Source: Sulfobacillus thermosulfidooxidans DSM 9293
GTDB lineage: Bacteria > Bacillota > Sulfobacillia > Sulfobacillales > Sulfobacillaceae
Reading direction: 5' to 3'
DNA length: 64,000 bases
Assembly: GCF_900176145.1 (NCBI RefSeq)
Contig: NZ_FWWY01000001.1
Coordinates: 687,517 to 751,516 of the forward strand
The number at the start of each line of letters is the position of its first letter. Within the stretch, counting starts at the first letter, position 1. Below, one piece after another: positions 1 to 9,824 of this stretch. Below the pieces are notes generated by a model that saw only the letters and a program-made list of their open reading frames with translations, searched no databases and was not told where the DNA came from. A program made the position numbers and the translations under genes.

Positions 1-131
1 CTACCACACATAACGCCGGCATCTGCAAAAAGGTTTCACACTCATCCGGATTCCTTTGAACTTCCAAAAAATTATGGGAAAGTTCGGAGAGGTTTTTGTT
101 CATACTGCCTAATGAAAAGGAGCATCAGAGC

Positions 132-1007
132 ATGTTTAGGGACATTAATCTGTGGAATCCTCATAGCGGACTGCCTATGAGTATCATTATTGTCACCGCT
201 TTTCTCTTAGGCATGGTCCATGGGATTACGCCCGATGAGCACACTTGGCCCATTACCTTTAGCTACGCGATTGGAGCCTATTCCACCCGGGGCGGTCTGT
301 TAGCCGGATTGTCCTTTTCATTGGCCTTTACTGTTCAAAGGGCCCTCGCCTCAGAACTGGCATATTTAGCCTTAGCGAAATGGATGGAAAATCCGCGCAT
401 CGATGCGGTCGTCTATATCATTGTGGGGATTGCCATGTTTTTCGCAGGAAAATATATTCGGTCGCAAGGTCGGGTATTCCATATTCATGGGCTGAAAAGC
501 CATCATCACGAGAACTTTGAGCCCATGCGCAGTATCCCACCACAAATGGCGATGCTTCATGGCTTCTTAGCAGGGTGGGGATTTGGGGCCTTTGCCATCA
601 TCATTTATACGGTACTCGCGCCTGGAATGCATAGCGCATGGTGGGGATGGGTGCCCGGGGCATTTTTTGGACTGGGCACCATGACGATTCAAGCCAGTGC
701 CGGGGCGCTCTTCGGTCATTGGATGAGTCGCGCCCATATTCCTGCCGATATGGCTAAAAGTGTTGCTCAAAGTACAGCCAGTGCGACATTGCTCTACGGA
801 GGCATAGCTTTCGTGCTCGCCGGAAGCTTAAGCCTGATGTTCCCCGCGTTGCAAAATGTGGCATGGATCACGCCTATCCATGTCCATAATTTGCACACGC
901 TAGGGATTGGGTTTATTCTCGTGGCCTTTACCGTCCTCGTCGTTGGGCTGGGATCACTCGTACGCGCTATGCGGAAAGCACAACGCCTTGCCGCCAAACG
1001 ATATTAA
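132..1007 (+). CDS. NicO/UreH-like multi-pass membrane protein
   Basis: Predicted integral membrane protein of 291 residues with about six hydrophobic segments. The first membrane segment carries HGITPDEH at residues 30-37, which resembles the His/Asp-rich signature (H-x4-D-H type) of nickel/cobalt permeases of the NicO/UreH group. A cytoplasmic-looking loop near residues 117-130 is rich in histidine (HIHGLKSHHH), which fits metal handling. I chose the ATG at 132 because AAGGAG lies nine bases upstream; a TTG at 96 would add 12 residues without a ribosome-binding site. The gene converges on rnr and the two stop codons overlap by 4 bp. Substrate is not known; transport of a divalent metal is an inference from the motif only. 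Confidence 0.75.
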   Translation: MFRDINLWNPHSGLPMSIIIVTAFLLGMVHGITPDEHTWPITFSYAIGAYSTRGGLLAGLSFSLAFTVQRALASELAYLALAKWMENPRIDAVVYIIVGIAMFFAGKYIRSQGRVFHIHGLKSHHHENFEPMRSIPPQMAMLHGFLAGWGFGAFAIIIYTVLAPGMHSAWWGWVPGAFFGLGTMTIQASAGALFGHWMSRAHIPADMAKSVAQSTASATLLYGGIAFVLAGSLSLMFPALQNVAWITPIHVHNLHTLGIGFILVAFTVLVVGLGSLVRAMRKAQRLAAKRY

Positions 1008-3193
1008 ACTTTCTGTCGGCGCTTGGGTTTGATCCGACTTTCATTGTCCTGCACCAACCGAAAATCGATGCGTTTCATTGCCACGTCAACGCGAATAACT
1101 TCAGCGCGCACCGTCTGTCCGAGTTGATATTCCCGGCCGGTACGTTGACCTTTGAGCCGGTACCGAACAGGATCAAACACCCAGTAATCGGAGGGAAGAT
1201 CCTCAAGTCGCACTAAGCCCTCAATTAAATTGGGCAATTCAACAAAAAGTCCAAAATTGGTCACCCCCGAAATCACCGCATCATACTGCTCACCCAATTT
1301 ATCAGCCATGAACTGGGCCTCTTTAAGTGCCACCGAATCGCGCTCGGCATCCATGGCTTCGCGTTCACGCAATGAGGAAACCTCGCCCACCACACTCACT
1401 TTAGAGCGCCACCGGGAGAGGGTCTGTTCATCCAGGCGTCCCTCCAAATACGTCGTCAGCACGCGGTGAACCCATAAATCGGGATACCGACGTATCGGTG
1501 AGGTAAAATGCGTATATTCATCAGCAGCCAGCCCAAAATGGCCGGTATTTTCACTCTGGTAACGCGCTTGTTTCATCGCCCGCAGTAATGCGGTATTGAC
1601 CACACGTTCTTCCGGTTTATCCTGAACCCGGTTAATCAAGTCTTGTAAATGTTTTGGAGTGAGAGATTCCGGTAACCGGTAACCGAGGGCCCCAATCATC
1701 TCCCGGAATTGTTCCATGCGTTCTCCTGGCGGTTCATGAACCCGAAAAAGTCCTGGCAGATTCTTGTCAATCATTTCTCGGGCCACCACTTCATTAGCCA
1801 ACAACATCAATTCTTCGATGATACTTTCGGCTAAACCCCGCTCCCTGAGAACGACGTCAACGGGAAAACCATTGGCATCCAAAATTACCTTGGATTCAGG
1901 CACATCAAAATCAATCGCGCCCCGGGCGATACGACGGTTTCGCAAGATATTACGAACGGTCACGGCAGTTTCTAAAAATGGTCGCAAGTGATGGACATCG
2001 TCTTGTTGATTGGCTAAGAGGGCATTCACCCCTTCATAGGTGAGACGAAATTTCGACCGAATGACCGAACGGTGGAATTCGACATGTTGCACCTCTCCTG
2101 TCGCATCCATCGTCATAATCGCTGACACTGTCAAGCGGGGGATACCTGGATTTAAACTGGCTATACCGTTGGATAAACGTTCAGGCAACATCGGAATTAC
2201 GCGGTCAACTAAATAAACACTAGTACCTCGTTCCATGGCCTCTAGATCTAACGGTGAATTTTCCTCCACATAATAACTCACATCGGCAATGTGTACTCCC
2301 ACTTCAAACAAACCATGGTCTAGCGCTTTCACCGATATCGCATCATCTAAGTCTTTTGCATCAGCACCATCGATCGTGACAATCAATTCATCCGTTAAAT
2401 CGAGGCGCCCTTCATAATCTTCTGGACGCACCTTAGCTGGCAATAATTCTGCGGCCTTGAGCACGGCAGGAGGGAATTCCAAAGGCAGGTGGTGTTCAAG
2501 TGCTACCACCGACACATCCACCCCCGGCATAAAAGGGTTTCCGAGATTTTTCGTCAGTTCGCCGCGGACCGACCGTCTGGGATCTAGCGGCCACTCCGTA
2601 ATGGTGGCTTGGACCATATCTCCAGGCCGCACCTTTTCATGTTTGGGGACTACAACTTCCACTTCTGGTTTGCGTGGATCATCAGGAATGACCCGCCAAC
2701 CCATACGGTTTCGATCTAACCGACCTGTGACTTGAGTTGTCGCCCGGGACAACACATCCATCACGCGCCCTTCCAACCCGTCCGGCGTTTTACGGTACCA
2801 AACTAGTACCTCATCATCATGCCGGGCCCCTTGAAACCACCGGGCGGGAACAAAAATATCATCTTGCGGATATTCGGAATTCATCACAAACCCAAATCCC
2901 CGAGGATTAATACGCAAGTGACCAGGACGAACTAATATGCTGATATGACCACTTTCGGTGCGCACGAGCCACCCTTCCTTGCGATATTGCGCATAAATCC
3001 GGAACAGTGACTTGTCGGGACTACGGCCTTTATTGAGTTTTTTCAATAACTGCTCTTCTAAGAGAGGTTGTCCATTCGCCAAAATCGCAAAAATTCTTTC
3101 TGGCAACCGTTTGGGATCCGCATGCGCCCCCTGTGTCTTTGGGCTAAGATGATGGCGCGGTCTTTGATGCACAACTTTCTTTTTCTTGGGCAT
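1004..3193 (-). CDS. rnr: Ribonuclease R (3'-5' exoribonuclease)
   Basis: RNase R degrades structured RNA from the 3' end and works in mRNA turnover and rRNA/tmRNA quality control in the cytoplasm. The 729-residue protein has the family order: a basic N-terminus, a winged-helix region around 35-90, cold-shock/OB folds with NPRGFGFV near 100, the RNB catalytic domain with the acidic motif DGADAKDLDDAISV, an S1 domain (YDAVISGVTNFGLFVEL) and a lysine/arginine-rich tail. Length is typical. The ATG at 3193 follows GGAGG with an 8-base spacer; an upstream GTG at 3202 overlaps the Shine-Dalgarno and is unlikely. It lies downstream of secG in the same direction, the usual secG-rnr order in Firmicutes, although smpB and tmRNA do not follow here. 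Confidence 0.97.
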   Translation of the reverse strand: MPKKKKVVHQRPRHHLSPKTQGAHADPKRLPERIFAILANGQPLLEEQLLKKLNKGRSPDKSLFRIYAQYRKEGWLVRTESGHISILVRPGHLRINPRGFGFVMNSEYPQDDIFVPARWFQGARHDDEVLVWYRKTPDGLEGRVMDVLSRATTQVTGRLDRNRMGWRVIPDDPRKPEVEVVVPKHEKVRPGDMVQATITEWPLDPRRSVRGELTKNLGNPFMPGVDVSVVALEHHLPLEFPPAVLKAAELLPAKVRPEDYEGRLDLTDELIVTIDGADAKDLDDAISVKALDHGLFEVGVHIADVSYYVEENSPLDLEAMERGTSVYLVDRVIPMLPERLSNGIASLNPGIPRLTVSAIMTMDATGEVQHVEFHRSVIRSKFRLTYEGVNALLANQQDDVHHLRPFLETAVTVRNILRNRRIARGAIDFDVPESKVILDANGFPVDVVLRERGLAESIIEELMLLANEVVAREMIDKNLPGLFRVHEPPGERMEQFREMIGALGYRLPESLTPKHLQDLINRVQDKPEERVVNTALLRAMKQARYQSENTGHFGLAADEYTHFTSPIRRYPDLWVHRVLTTYLEGRLDEQTLSRWRSKVSVVGEVSSLREREAMDAERDSVALKEAQFMADKLGEQYDAVISGVTNFGLFVELPNLIEGLVRLEDLPSDYWVFDPVRYRLKGQRTGREYQLGQTVRAEVIRVDVAMKRIDFRLVQDNESRIKPKRRQKV

Positions 3194-3261
3194 TTTTTCC
3201 ACCTCCTTTTTCTCAACAAATGGGAAGACCCCTATGGAACATTCCCTGACTTAACACAGAA

Positions 3262-3295
3262 AACCTCTGTCCGGTTAACCGCCGTTTCAGAGGTT
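3262..3295. other. Hairpin between secG and rnr
   Basis: Inverted repeat with arms AACCTCTG (3262-3269) and CAGAGGTT (3288-3295), and a smaller palindrome GGTTAACC in the loop. It sits in the secG-rnr spacer and lacks a long T tract on the minus strand, so it may be an attenuator or processing site rather than a full terminator. Confidence 0.45.
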
Positions 3296-3331
3296 CCTTA
3301 AAGGGTCTCGTCTCACAAATGTATCCATTCT

Positions 3332-3562
3332 CTACCGCCAATAATGAACCATTAACAGGGTAACAATGGCTAGGGCAATAGACAGATACAGGGCAATTTT
3401 TTCAAGAAGTTGATCGACTCCTTGTTTTTTACCCGTATAAGGCGACGGTCCGCCTCCACCAAAAGCTCCGGAAATTCCCGCACTGTAACCGGTTTGCAAA
3501 ATAATCGAACCAATTACGGCCACTGATAAGACCACTTCTAAAATCGCCAATAAGGTTATCAC
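3332..3562 (-). CDS. secG: Preprotein translocase subunit SecG
   Basis: Small membrane component of the SecYEG protein-export channel. Two hydrophobic helices flank the family-typical glycine-rich cytoplasmic loop: the first helix ends in SIILQTGYSAGISGAFGGGG and the second is near the C-terminus. I prefer the GTG at 3562 because GGGAAGGA lies seven bases upstream and the product is then 76 residues, the usual SecG size. An ATG at 3580 (82 aa) and a TTG at 3589 (85 aa) are in frame but have weaker ribosome-binding sites. The gene lies upstream of rnr, as in many Firmicutes. Confidence 0.9.
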   Translation of the reverse strand: MITLLAILEVVLSVAVIGSIILQTGYSAGISGAFGGGGPSPYTGKKQGVDQLLEKIALYLSIALAIVTLLMVHYWR

Positions 3563-3636
3563 CGAAACATCCTTCCCCATTATGCGCAAGCTAGGCCCGC
3601 TTTATAAGTCATCATATTATACCACAATCATGACAA

Positions 3637-3672
3637 AGACAGTCGAGACTCTGTCTAGAGTCTCGACTGTCT
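3637..3672 (-). terminator. Strong hairpin terminator after the MFS gene
   Basis: A 15-bp perfect inverted repeat (AGACAGTCGAGACTC and its complement, arms 3637-3651 and 3658-3672) lies just downstream of the MFS transporter stop and upstream of secG. The T tract on the minus strand is short (TTTGTC), so efficiency is uncertain. Confidence 0.7.
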
Positions 3673-3697
3673 TATAAATCATATGACGGGAAATATC

Positions 3698-5014
3698 TTA
3701 ACTCTCCGGCGTATTGACAATCTCTAGGGATTTCCCTTTGGTCTCTTTGCCCAAAATCATCACGGTTAATGCCGCAATGAGCAAGGCTGCAGCAAATACA
3801 CCGAAAATTGACACCAGACCCAATTTCATAGCGAGCAACACGCCGACAATCGTCGGTCCGATAATGCCGCCAATGCGTCCAATGCCCATGGCCCATCCCG
3901 CACCTGTGCCTCGGTTCATCGTGGGATATTGTTCAACCGTATACGCGTAGGTAACACCCCATGCTCCCAAATTGAAAAAGGACAGCATCGAACCAAATAT
4001 CAAAACCTGTTCGACTCCATGTGCATGCCCAAAGAGATAGGCGGATAGGGCTGACATAAGAATATAGAACACCAGCACCGGTTTGCGGCCGAGACGGTCC
4101 ACAAGCAATCCTGCCGATAAGTATCCGGGTAATTGAACAATGGTGACAATCAACGTATATTTCAACGAATCTACCAAGGAATACCCATGGGTGACCAAAA
4201 CCGACGGCAACCACAAGAACATTCCGTAATAGGCGAAGTTCATCCCCATCCACAAGACCCACAGCATAATGGTCTTGGAGCTTTGCCCACGGCGGAAAAG
4301 ATCCAGAACTGTCCCTTTCGCCCGGGCTGTAACCGGGGACCTCATGGTCGCCGCAACTTCATGTCCTGCCACCAAACTCATCACGTGCTGGGCTTCTTGA
4401 ACTCTTCCCGTCCGCAGTAGAAATCGTGGTGATTCGGGAATATGCCGGCGCAAATATAAAATATACAAAGCCGGTAACATACCAAAGAGAAAGCCAATCC
4501 GCCAACCGTAACGAGGAATCAATAGATACGAGACTAATGCCGCAATCAACCATCCGATAGCCCAAAAACTTTCTAACATGACGATTCCGCGGCCGCGGTC
4601 CTTTCGCGGCAAGAATTCCGTCACCATGGTACTGGTAACAGGCAACTCACCTCCAAGACCAATGCCCACAATAAAGCGAAAGAGAACTAACATCCACACC
4701 GCCAAAGCGGCGGCGGAAAGCCCCGTCGCAATACTGTAAATCGCCAGCGTCAACATAAAAATTTTTCGCCGTCCCAACCGGTCCGCTACGGTTCCAGCCA
4801 ACGCCGCACCAATGGCCATACCGACCAAGCTGATAGAGGCGACGATGCCCACCATCACATTGCTTAAATGCCATGCCCCAATCAATGCGGCCAGGACAAA
4901 CGAAATAATCCCAACATCCATCGAATCGAATAAGGTTCCTAATCCCGCCACAGTAATAAGCCGGTAATGAAAGCGCGTCATATTTAACGCGTCAAGATCT
5001 TGTTCTAGTTGCAT
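3698..5014 (-). CDS. MFS transporter, niacin permease (NiaP/YceI)-like
   Basis: Proton-coupled major-facilitator transporter of 438 residues with twelve predicted membrane segments. Diagnostic loops are present: DRLGRRK between helices 2 and 3, RFIVGIGLGGELPV in helix 4, and DRLGRKP in the second half. FDSMDVG in the first helix, GGELPVTSTMV and ESFWAIGWL closely follow what I recall of Bacillus YceI (NiaP), which imports nicotinate; related members move aromatic acids. The ATG is preceded by AAGGAGG. It stands alone between two terminators, so the neighbourhood does not settle the substrate. Niacin is the best guess, aromatic acids the alternative. Confidence 0.85.
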   Translation of the reverse strand: MQLEQDLDALNMTRFHYRLITVAGLGTLFDSMDVGIISFVLAALIGAWHLSNVMVGIVASISLVGMAIGAALAGTVADRLGRRKIFMLTLAIYSIATGLSAAALAVWMLVLFRFIVGIGLGGELPVTSTMVTEFLPRKDRGRGIVMLESFWAIGWLIAALVSYLLIPRYGWRIGFLFGMLPALYILYLRRHIPESPRFLLRTGRVQEAQHVMSLVAGHEVAATMRSPVTARAKGTVLDLFRRGQSSKTIMLWVLWMGMNFAYYGMFLWLPSVLVTHGYSLVDSLKYTLIVTIVQLPGYLSAGLLVDRLGRKPVLVFYILMSALSAYLFGHAHGVEQVLIFGSMLSFFNLGAWGVTYAYTVEQYPTMNRGTGAGWAMGIGRIGGIIGPTIVGVLLAMKLGLVSIFGVFAAALLIAALTVMILGKETKGKSLEIVNTPES

Positions 5015-5108
5015 TGTTCTTTGCCCTCCTTAGCAATACTCCATCATACGAACGGGATAACCAAATGTGCGTGCTGCCAAGCTTTAGACCATCAGATCCT
5101 GTGCGGCA

Positions 5109-5146
5109 AAAATAAAAAAAGACCTCTGTTTGTCCAACAGAGGTCT
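5109..5146 (-). terminator. Rho-independent terminator of the glycolytic operon
   Basis: Perfect 11-bp stem AGACCTCTGTT (5120-5130 with 5136-5146), five-base loop, then TTTTTTTATTTTT on the minus strand. It lies 44 bases after the HAD hydrolase stop and is a textbook intrinsic terminator, marking the 3' end of the gapA-to-HAD transcript. Confidence 0.93.
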
Positions 5147-5189
5147 AGTCGATCCGAGAATGTAGAGTGCCTAAATCCTTTATAAGCAA

Positions 5190-6218
5190 TTAGTCTGTGC
5201 GTTGCCGCCGATGGGTTAACCAGGCAAGCAATTGCTTCACACTGTGTGCCATCAAATCCACACCCCGATCTTGGAATAAGGCGTAGGCAAGAGGGCCAGG
5301 CGAGCCTCCCAACATTCCACAAAACAGACAGGGTGGATCATCTAACGACCGCTCCGCTTCATAGCGGGCTGCAGCCTGCCAATCATCCAAATTATCTCCC
5401 ACATATATCATCAAACGGGGCGACAAACTTTGCGCAATGGCCACCAGTCCTTGGGGATCGGGTTTATGTATGCCGCGATCCTCGGTAATCATCGCATCCT
5501 CGCTCCAAATCCCTTCCAGCCCAGCAATGCGGATCGCGGTCTGGGTTTCTCCGAGATTTCTCCCCGTATATAATCCATAACGAAAAGGGGACTTTAACAG
5601 ATCTTCCCGACTGACAAGTGGTCGCTCCGCATGCATAAGCCCCTGCCCCTTGACGGTATCATTGGAAATTCCAAAAACTTGGGCCGCTTCGTCTCCCGCA
5701 TAATACTCCATAGCGAGACGAGTGATCCGTTTGCGGTCCCACGACTGTGTAATGGTCTCAAAATCTTTTTCATCCACCAAGGTTTCTAGTGCCCGTGCAA
5801 GCCCGTTCAACCCGCCACCTTGTTGTGCGACAGCACGCGAAAGACTTAAAAAGTCCGGGGCAAGATGCCTGAGGCCATCAAAATCCCGACTGCCCGCCAT
5901 CACTCCCTTCACTAAAAAGACGAGCACGATACCTTGAGCCAACGCCCAGTCACTGTTAAAGCCACCAGCCGCTTTGAAATAGGCGGTCTCTTCCGGCGTG
6001 ACAGCGAGTCCTTCTCCCACAAAACCGTTCTCTTTTAGGTAATGGGTGACGGTCTGACAAATCACAATCGGATAGGACGCATGAACATCAATTAAGACCC
6101 CGTCCATATCAAAGACAATGACATCGGCGACTTCCGCCTGCATCGCCGCCCGGTTGGTCGCAAAGACGCCATCTCCCACTTGTCGCAGCTCTAAATTCAA
6201 CGGCGAAAGGCCTCCCAT
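5190..6218 (-). CDS. HAD-superfamily hydrolase, last gene of the glycolytic operon
   Basis: Predicted cytoplasmic phosphatase of the haloacid dehalogenase fold, 342 residues. Motif I is [12 protein letters not shown] near residue 35 (nucleophile and acid aspartates), motif II is probably LYTGRN, motif III the lysine in GIHKPDP, and motif [11 protein letters not shown]. The long helical insert between motifs I and II is a C1-type cap. It starts inside the end of eno (22-bp overlap), so it is co-transcribed and probably translationally coupled. The closest family I recall is the TIGR01548-type HAD phosphatase group; the substrate is unknown. Position suggests repair or removal of a damaged or inhibitory glycolytic phosphate ester, but that is inference. 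Confidence 0.85.
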   Translation of the reverse strand: MGGLSPLNLELRQVGDGVFATNRAAMQAEVADVIVFDMDGVLIDVHASYPIVICQTVTHYLKENGFVGEGLAVTPEETAYFKAAGGFNSDWALAQGIVLVFLVKGVMAGSRDFDGLRHLAPDFLSLSRAVAQQGGGLNGLARALETLVDEKDFETITQSWDRKRITRLAMEYYAGDEAAQVFGISNDTVKGQGLMHAERPLVSREDLLKSPFRYGLYTGRNLGETQTAIRIAGLEGIWSEDAMITEDRGIHKPDPQGLVAIAQSLSPRLMIYVGDNLDDWQAAARYEAERSLDDPPCLFCGMLGGSPGPLAYALFQDRGVDLMAHSVKQLLAWLTHRRQRTD

Positions 6219-7468
6219 CCGGCATACTCTAATCCGGGATCATTGTGTTCAATCGTTAGCAACCGGTTGTATTTAGCAATCCGTTCACCGCGAGCGGGTG
6301 CCCCTGTTTTAATTTGACCGCCGTTGACGGCCACGGCCAAGTCTGCAATGGTGGTGTCCTCCGTTTCGCCTGAACGGTGTGACACAATTGCATTCCACCC
6401 AGCTTGGTGTGTCATGCGAATAGCGTCTAAGGTTTCAGAGACCGTACCGATTTGGTTCAATTTAATCAAAACCGCATTGGAACAACCCTCTTCAATTCCG
6501 CGCTGAATGCGCTGGGTATTGGTCACAAATAAGTCATCACCCACCAACTGAACCTGATCACCAAGCCGCTCCGTGAGCAGTTGCCAATGATCCCAATCAT
6601 CTTCTGCCAAACCATCTTCGATAGAAATAATGGGATAGTCGCGGATTAGCTGATGGTAGTAATCAATGAGTTCCGTTCCGGTTTTGAGAGTACCTTCAAA
6701 AATATATCCCTCATCTTGCTTAATTTCTGTGGCGGCGACATCTAGCGCCAAGACCATGTCTTGACCCGGTTTCAACCCTGCGCGTTCCATCGCCAGCAAA
6801 AGCAAATCCAGGGCCTCCCGGTTGGACTTGAGGTCAGGAGCAAATCCCCCTTCGTCACCGACTGCTGTACGGAGATTTTTCTCTTGCAAAATCTTTTTAA
6901 GCATTTGATAGGTTTCTTGGGCCATGCGCATCGCTTCGCGGAACGTCGCGGCCCCGACCGGGACTAACATGAATTCCTGAATGTCGACATTATTATCCGC
7001 ATGTGCTCCGCCATTTAGGACATTCAATAACGGTACGGGAAGCAGTTGAGCTCCAAGTCCACCAATATAGCGATATAGCGGTTGGTTATGGACCTTCGCA
7101 CCCGCTTGCAAAATGGCTAGCGATACTCCTAAAATCGCATTGGCTCCCAATCGAGCTTTTTGGGGGTCTCCATCCAATTCCACAAGTCGCTGATCCATTG
7201 CCCTTTGGTCTGTCACGGGCAACCCCATAAACGCGGGAGCAATCACCTCATTGACGTTTTTCACCGCCAAGCTGACTCCTTTACCGCCATACCGTGAAGG
7301 GTCATTATCTCGCAATTCCACCGCTTCATGGGCACCCGTTGAGGCGCCGGACGGAACACGTGAGACCACAGCCGTCCCATCTTCGAGTTCCAAGTAGACT
7401 TCCACGGTGGGATTGCCCCGCGAATCCAAAATTTCCATCGCTTGTATTTTGCTTATACTTTCTCTCAT
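6197..7468 (-). CDS. eno: Enolase
   Basis: Converts 2-phosphoglycerate to phosphoenolpyruvate. The 423-residue protein has the full enolase pattern: [12 protein letters not shown] at the N-terminus, [15 protein letters not shown], the magnesium ligands in [19 protein letters not shown] and GDDLFVTN, the signature [14 protein letters not shown] with the catalytic lysine, and [18 protein letters not shown]. The ATG at 7468 lies seven bases before the gpmI stop codon (7475); an AAAGGAGG within the end of gpmI lies about 15 bases upstream, a little long. It follows gpmI and precedes the HAD hydrolase in the glycolytic operon. Confidence 0.98.
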   Translation of the reverse strand: MRESISKIQAMEILDSRGNPTVEVYLELEDGTAVVSRVPSGASTGAHEAVELRDNDPSRYGGKGVSLAVKNVNEVIAPAFMGLPVTDQRAMDQRLVELDGDPQKARLGANAILGVSLAILQAGAKVHNQPLYRYIGGLGAQLLPVPLLNVLNGGAHADNNVDIQEFMLVPVGAATFREAMRMAQETYQMLKKILQEKNLRTAVGDEGGFAPDLKSNREALDLLLLAMERAGLKPGQDMVLALDVAATEIKQDEGYIFEGTLKTGTELIDYYHQLIRDYPIISIEDGLAEDDWDHWQLLTERLGDQVQLVGDDLFVTNTQRIQRGIEEGCSNAVLIKLNQIGTVSETLDAIRMTHQAGWNAIVSHRSGETEDTTIADLAVAVNGGQIKTGAPARGERIAKYNRLLTIEHNDPGLEYAGWEAFRR

Positions 7469-7474
7469 ATCGAA

Positions 7475-9022
7475 TTAATTCCGGCCTCCTTTAACGAGCA
7501 AGGATTCTCCTGTCATCTCATTGGGTATAGGCACACCCATAGCCTCTAACACGGTGGGCGCCACGTCTTTTAGCCCGCCTCCGGCTCTTAGTGACCAGCT
7601 GTCTAATACGCTAGGATGTCCAACTAATATAAAAGGAACCGGACTCGTGCTATGTTGGGTGTGAATTTCGCCATGACCTCCCACCATAATTTCGGCGTTG
7701 CCGTGATCGGCCACAATCGCCAAGAGTCCATTGTGCTCTAGCACCTTCCTCGCGATGCGTCCAATTTGTTCATCAACAATCCGAATGGCTTCCTTGGTCG
7801 CCTCTAAGTTACCCGTATGCCCGACCATATCACTATTAGCAAAGTTCAGCAAGATAAAATCGTTGTGCCCTTGGTCCAAAGCCTCTATGACGGCATCAGC
7901 AATAAGGGGGGCACTCATCCCTGGTGCTAAATCATAGGTGGCCACTTTCGGCGACGGGATCAGGATACGCGACTCGCCATCATACACATGTTCGACCCCA
8001 CCATTAAAGAAAAATGTCACATGGGCATACTTTTCCGTTTCCGCAACATGAAGCTGCGTCAAACCTTGCCGACTTAACCACTCCGCCATATTGTTCTCAA
8101 CCGTGATGGGGGCGAAAACGTGCGGTAAAATAAACTCTTCGTCATATTGGGTCATACCGGCCACATAATGCATCGCTCCCTTGGGGCGATCAAAGGCATT
8201 AAAATCGGGATCGGCTAACGCCCGAGTTATTTGACGAACCCGGTCCGGCCGGAAATTGAAGACAAAGATTGCATCTTCCGGATCAATCGTGGCCACGGGT
8301 GCTCCATGGCTATCAACCAGCACCGTAGGTTCGACAAATTCATCGCTGATACCGTGTTCATATGATGCTAACACAGCTTCTACAGCACTTTGTGCCTTTT
8401 GTCCTTCTCCTAAAACCATCGCCCGATAGGCTTTCTCCGTTCTGTCCCAGCGCTTGTCGCGGTCCATAGCGTAATACCGTCCGGAGACACTCGCAATGCG
8501 CCCTATGTCGAATTCGTTCATCACTCCCGCTAAAAAGGCCAAAGAAGCCGGGGAACTATGGGGATCAACATCTCGGCCATCCAGCCAAACATGCAAAAAC
8601 ACCTCTTTTAGGCCAGCCTCAGAAAAAATCTTCAAGAGGGCTTTGAGGTGTTCTTGATGGCTATGAACCCCTCCAGGAGATAACAATCCCATTACATGCA
8701 ACCGGTGATGCTGAGCGCGATGGATCACCTCTTGAATAACCGGGCTCTTAGCTAATTCTCCAGAGTCTATGGCATCGAAAATTCTCACTAAATTCTGGGG
8801 TATGATGCGGCCGGCACCAATAGTCAAATGCCCGACATTTGAATCACCCATTTGTCCGTCCATGAGACCAACGGCTCGCCCGTGAGCTTGAACTTGGGTA
8901 AACAAATATGTTTGTTGCAATGCCTGCATATTGCGATCAGGTGCTTCTGAAATGGCATTAGATGGAGAGGGGGGAGCAATCCCCCAACCATCCAATACCA
9001 TCAGCACCGTAGGTCGTACCAC
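7475..9022 (-). CDS. gpmI: 2,3-bisphosphoglycerate-independent phosphoglycerate mutase
   Basis: Interconverts 3- and 2-phosphoglycerate with two manganese ions and a phosphoserine intermediate. The 515-residue protein begins VLMVLDGWGIA (metal aspartate) and carries the catalytic serine in MGDSNVGH (Ser61). Other metal ligands lie in NFANSDMVGHTGN and IVADHGNAE, and the WLDGRDVDPHS and SVSGRYYAMDRD motifs of the phosphotransferase domain are present. The GTG start is preceded by AAGAAGGG. The gene sits between tpiA and eno, the usual Bacillus order. The enzyme class is acid-sensitive in Bacillus because of its manganese sites. Confidence 0.98.
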   Translation of the reverse strand: MVRPTVLMVLDGWGIAPPSPSNAISEAPDRNMQALQQTYLFTQVQAHGRAVGLMDGQMGDSNVGHLTIGAGRIIPQNLVRIFDAIDSGELAKSPVIQEVIHRAQHHRLHVMGLLSPGGVHSHQEHLKALLKIFSEAGLKEVFLHVWLDGRDVDPHSSPASLAFLAGVMNEFDIGRIASVSGRYYAMDRDKRWDRTEKAYRAMVLGEGQKAQSAVEAVLASYEHGISDEFVEPTVLVDSHGAPVATIDPEDAIFVFNFRPDRVRQITRALADPDFNAFDRPKGAMHYVAGMTQYDEEFILPHVFAPITVENNMAEWLSRQGLTQLHVAETEKYAHVTFFFNGGVEHVYDGESRILIPSPKVATYDLAPGMSAPLIADAVIEALDQGHNDFILLNFANSDMVGHTGNLEATKEAIRIVDEQIGRIARKVLEHNGLLAIVADHGNAEIMVGGHGEIHTQHSTSPVPFILVGHPSVLDSWSLRAGGGLKDVAPTVLEAMGVPIPNEMTGESLLVKGGRN

Positions 9023-9056
9023 GTTGCTGAACCCTTCTTTCCGTCATTCCGTCTGG

Positions 9057-9821
9057 TTAGTGGCCAATATCCGCCATTTTAAGAAATTCATCCACTTGCA
9101 ATGATGCGCCGCCAACCAGCGAACCGTCAATATGTGCTTGCTCGAGAAATTGATGGATGTTATTGGAAGAAACGCTTCCCCCGTATAACACGGGAACAGT
9201 ATTGGCATCGTCAGAAATTTGTTTGGAGAGGATTTGCCGGATCAAGCCGGCCACTTCATTCGCTTGTTTAGGTTCGGGGACTTCCCCGCTACCAATCGCC
9301 CACACCGGTTCATAGGCCACAACGAGGGATTTCAAAACTTCTGAATTCGTATAAGGAAAGATCGCCTCAATTTGACGGGTAATAACAGCAAAAGTTTGCC
9401 CAGAACGGTAATCATCGAGGGATTCACCAACGCATAAAATGGGACGCAAATGGGCTTCAAAGGCTTGAGCGACTTTTTGCCCGATTAAAGCATCGGTTTC
9501 ACCAAAAAGGTTGCGTCGTTCAGAGTGGCCGACAATGACCCACCGAGCCCCCGCTTCACGTATTAAGTAGCCTGATAAGGCCCCGGTGAGAGCACCTTCT
9601 CGCCCCAAATCGAGATTTTGTGCTCCTAGCATAACCGGCGAGGTGGCCAATTCTTGTCCGACAGCCCAAAGGCTTAAGGCTGTCGGACAAATAATTAATT
9701 GATGCTTTGGGGACACATTCTCTAAACGGCGAACCAATTCCCTAGCAAAAGCACGCCCTTCCTCCACCGTTTTATGCATTTTCCAGTTCGCAATGAGAAA
9801 AGTCTCGCGCGTATAGTTCAC
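9057..9821 (-). CDS. tpiA: Triosephosphate isomerase
   Basis: Interconverts dihydroxyacetone phosphate and glyceraldehyde 3-phosphate. All catalytic elements are visible in the 254-residue protein: ANWKMHKT (Asn12, Lys14), GHSERR with the catalytic His near 99, AYEPVWAIGSG with the catalytic Glu171 and the flexible loop, and the phosphate-binding YGGSV and VGGASL. The GTG start follows the pgk stop by only three bases and has a weak G-rich Shine-Dalgarno, which suggests coupling to pgk translation. Confidence 0.98.
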   Translation of the reverse strand: MNYTRETFLIANWKMHKTVEEGRAFARELVRRLENVSPKHQLIICPTALSLWAVGQELATSPVMLGAQNLDLGREGALTGALSGYLIREAGARWVIVGHSERRNLFGETDALIGQKVAQAFEAHLRPILCVGESLDDYRSGQTFAVITRQIEAIFPYTNSEVLKSLVVAYEPVWAIGSGEVPEPKQANEVAGLIRQILSKQISDDANTVPVLYGGSVSSNNIHQFLEQAHIDGSLVGGASLQVDEFLKMADIGH

Positions 9822-9824
9822 CCC

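Noticed and set aside
3262-3295. Full intrinsic terminator between secG and rnr
   Set aside because: No T tract after the stem, and rnr is likely co-transcribed.
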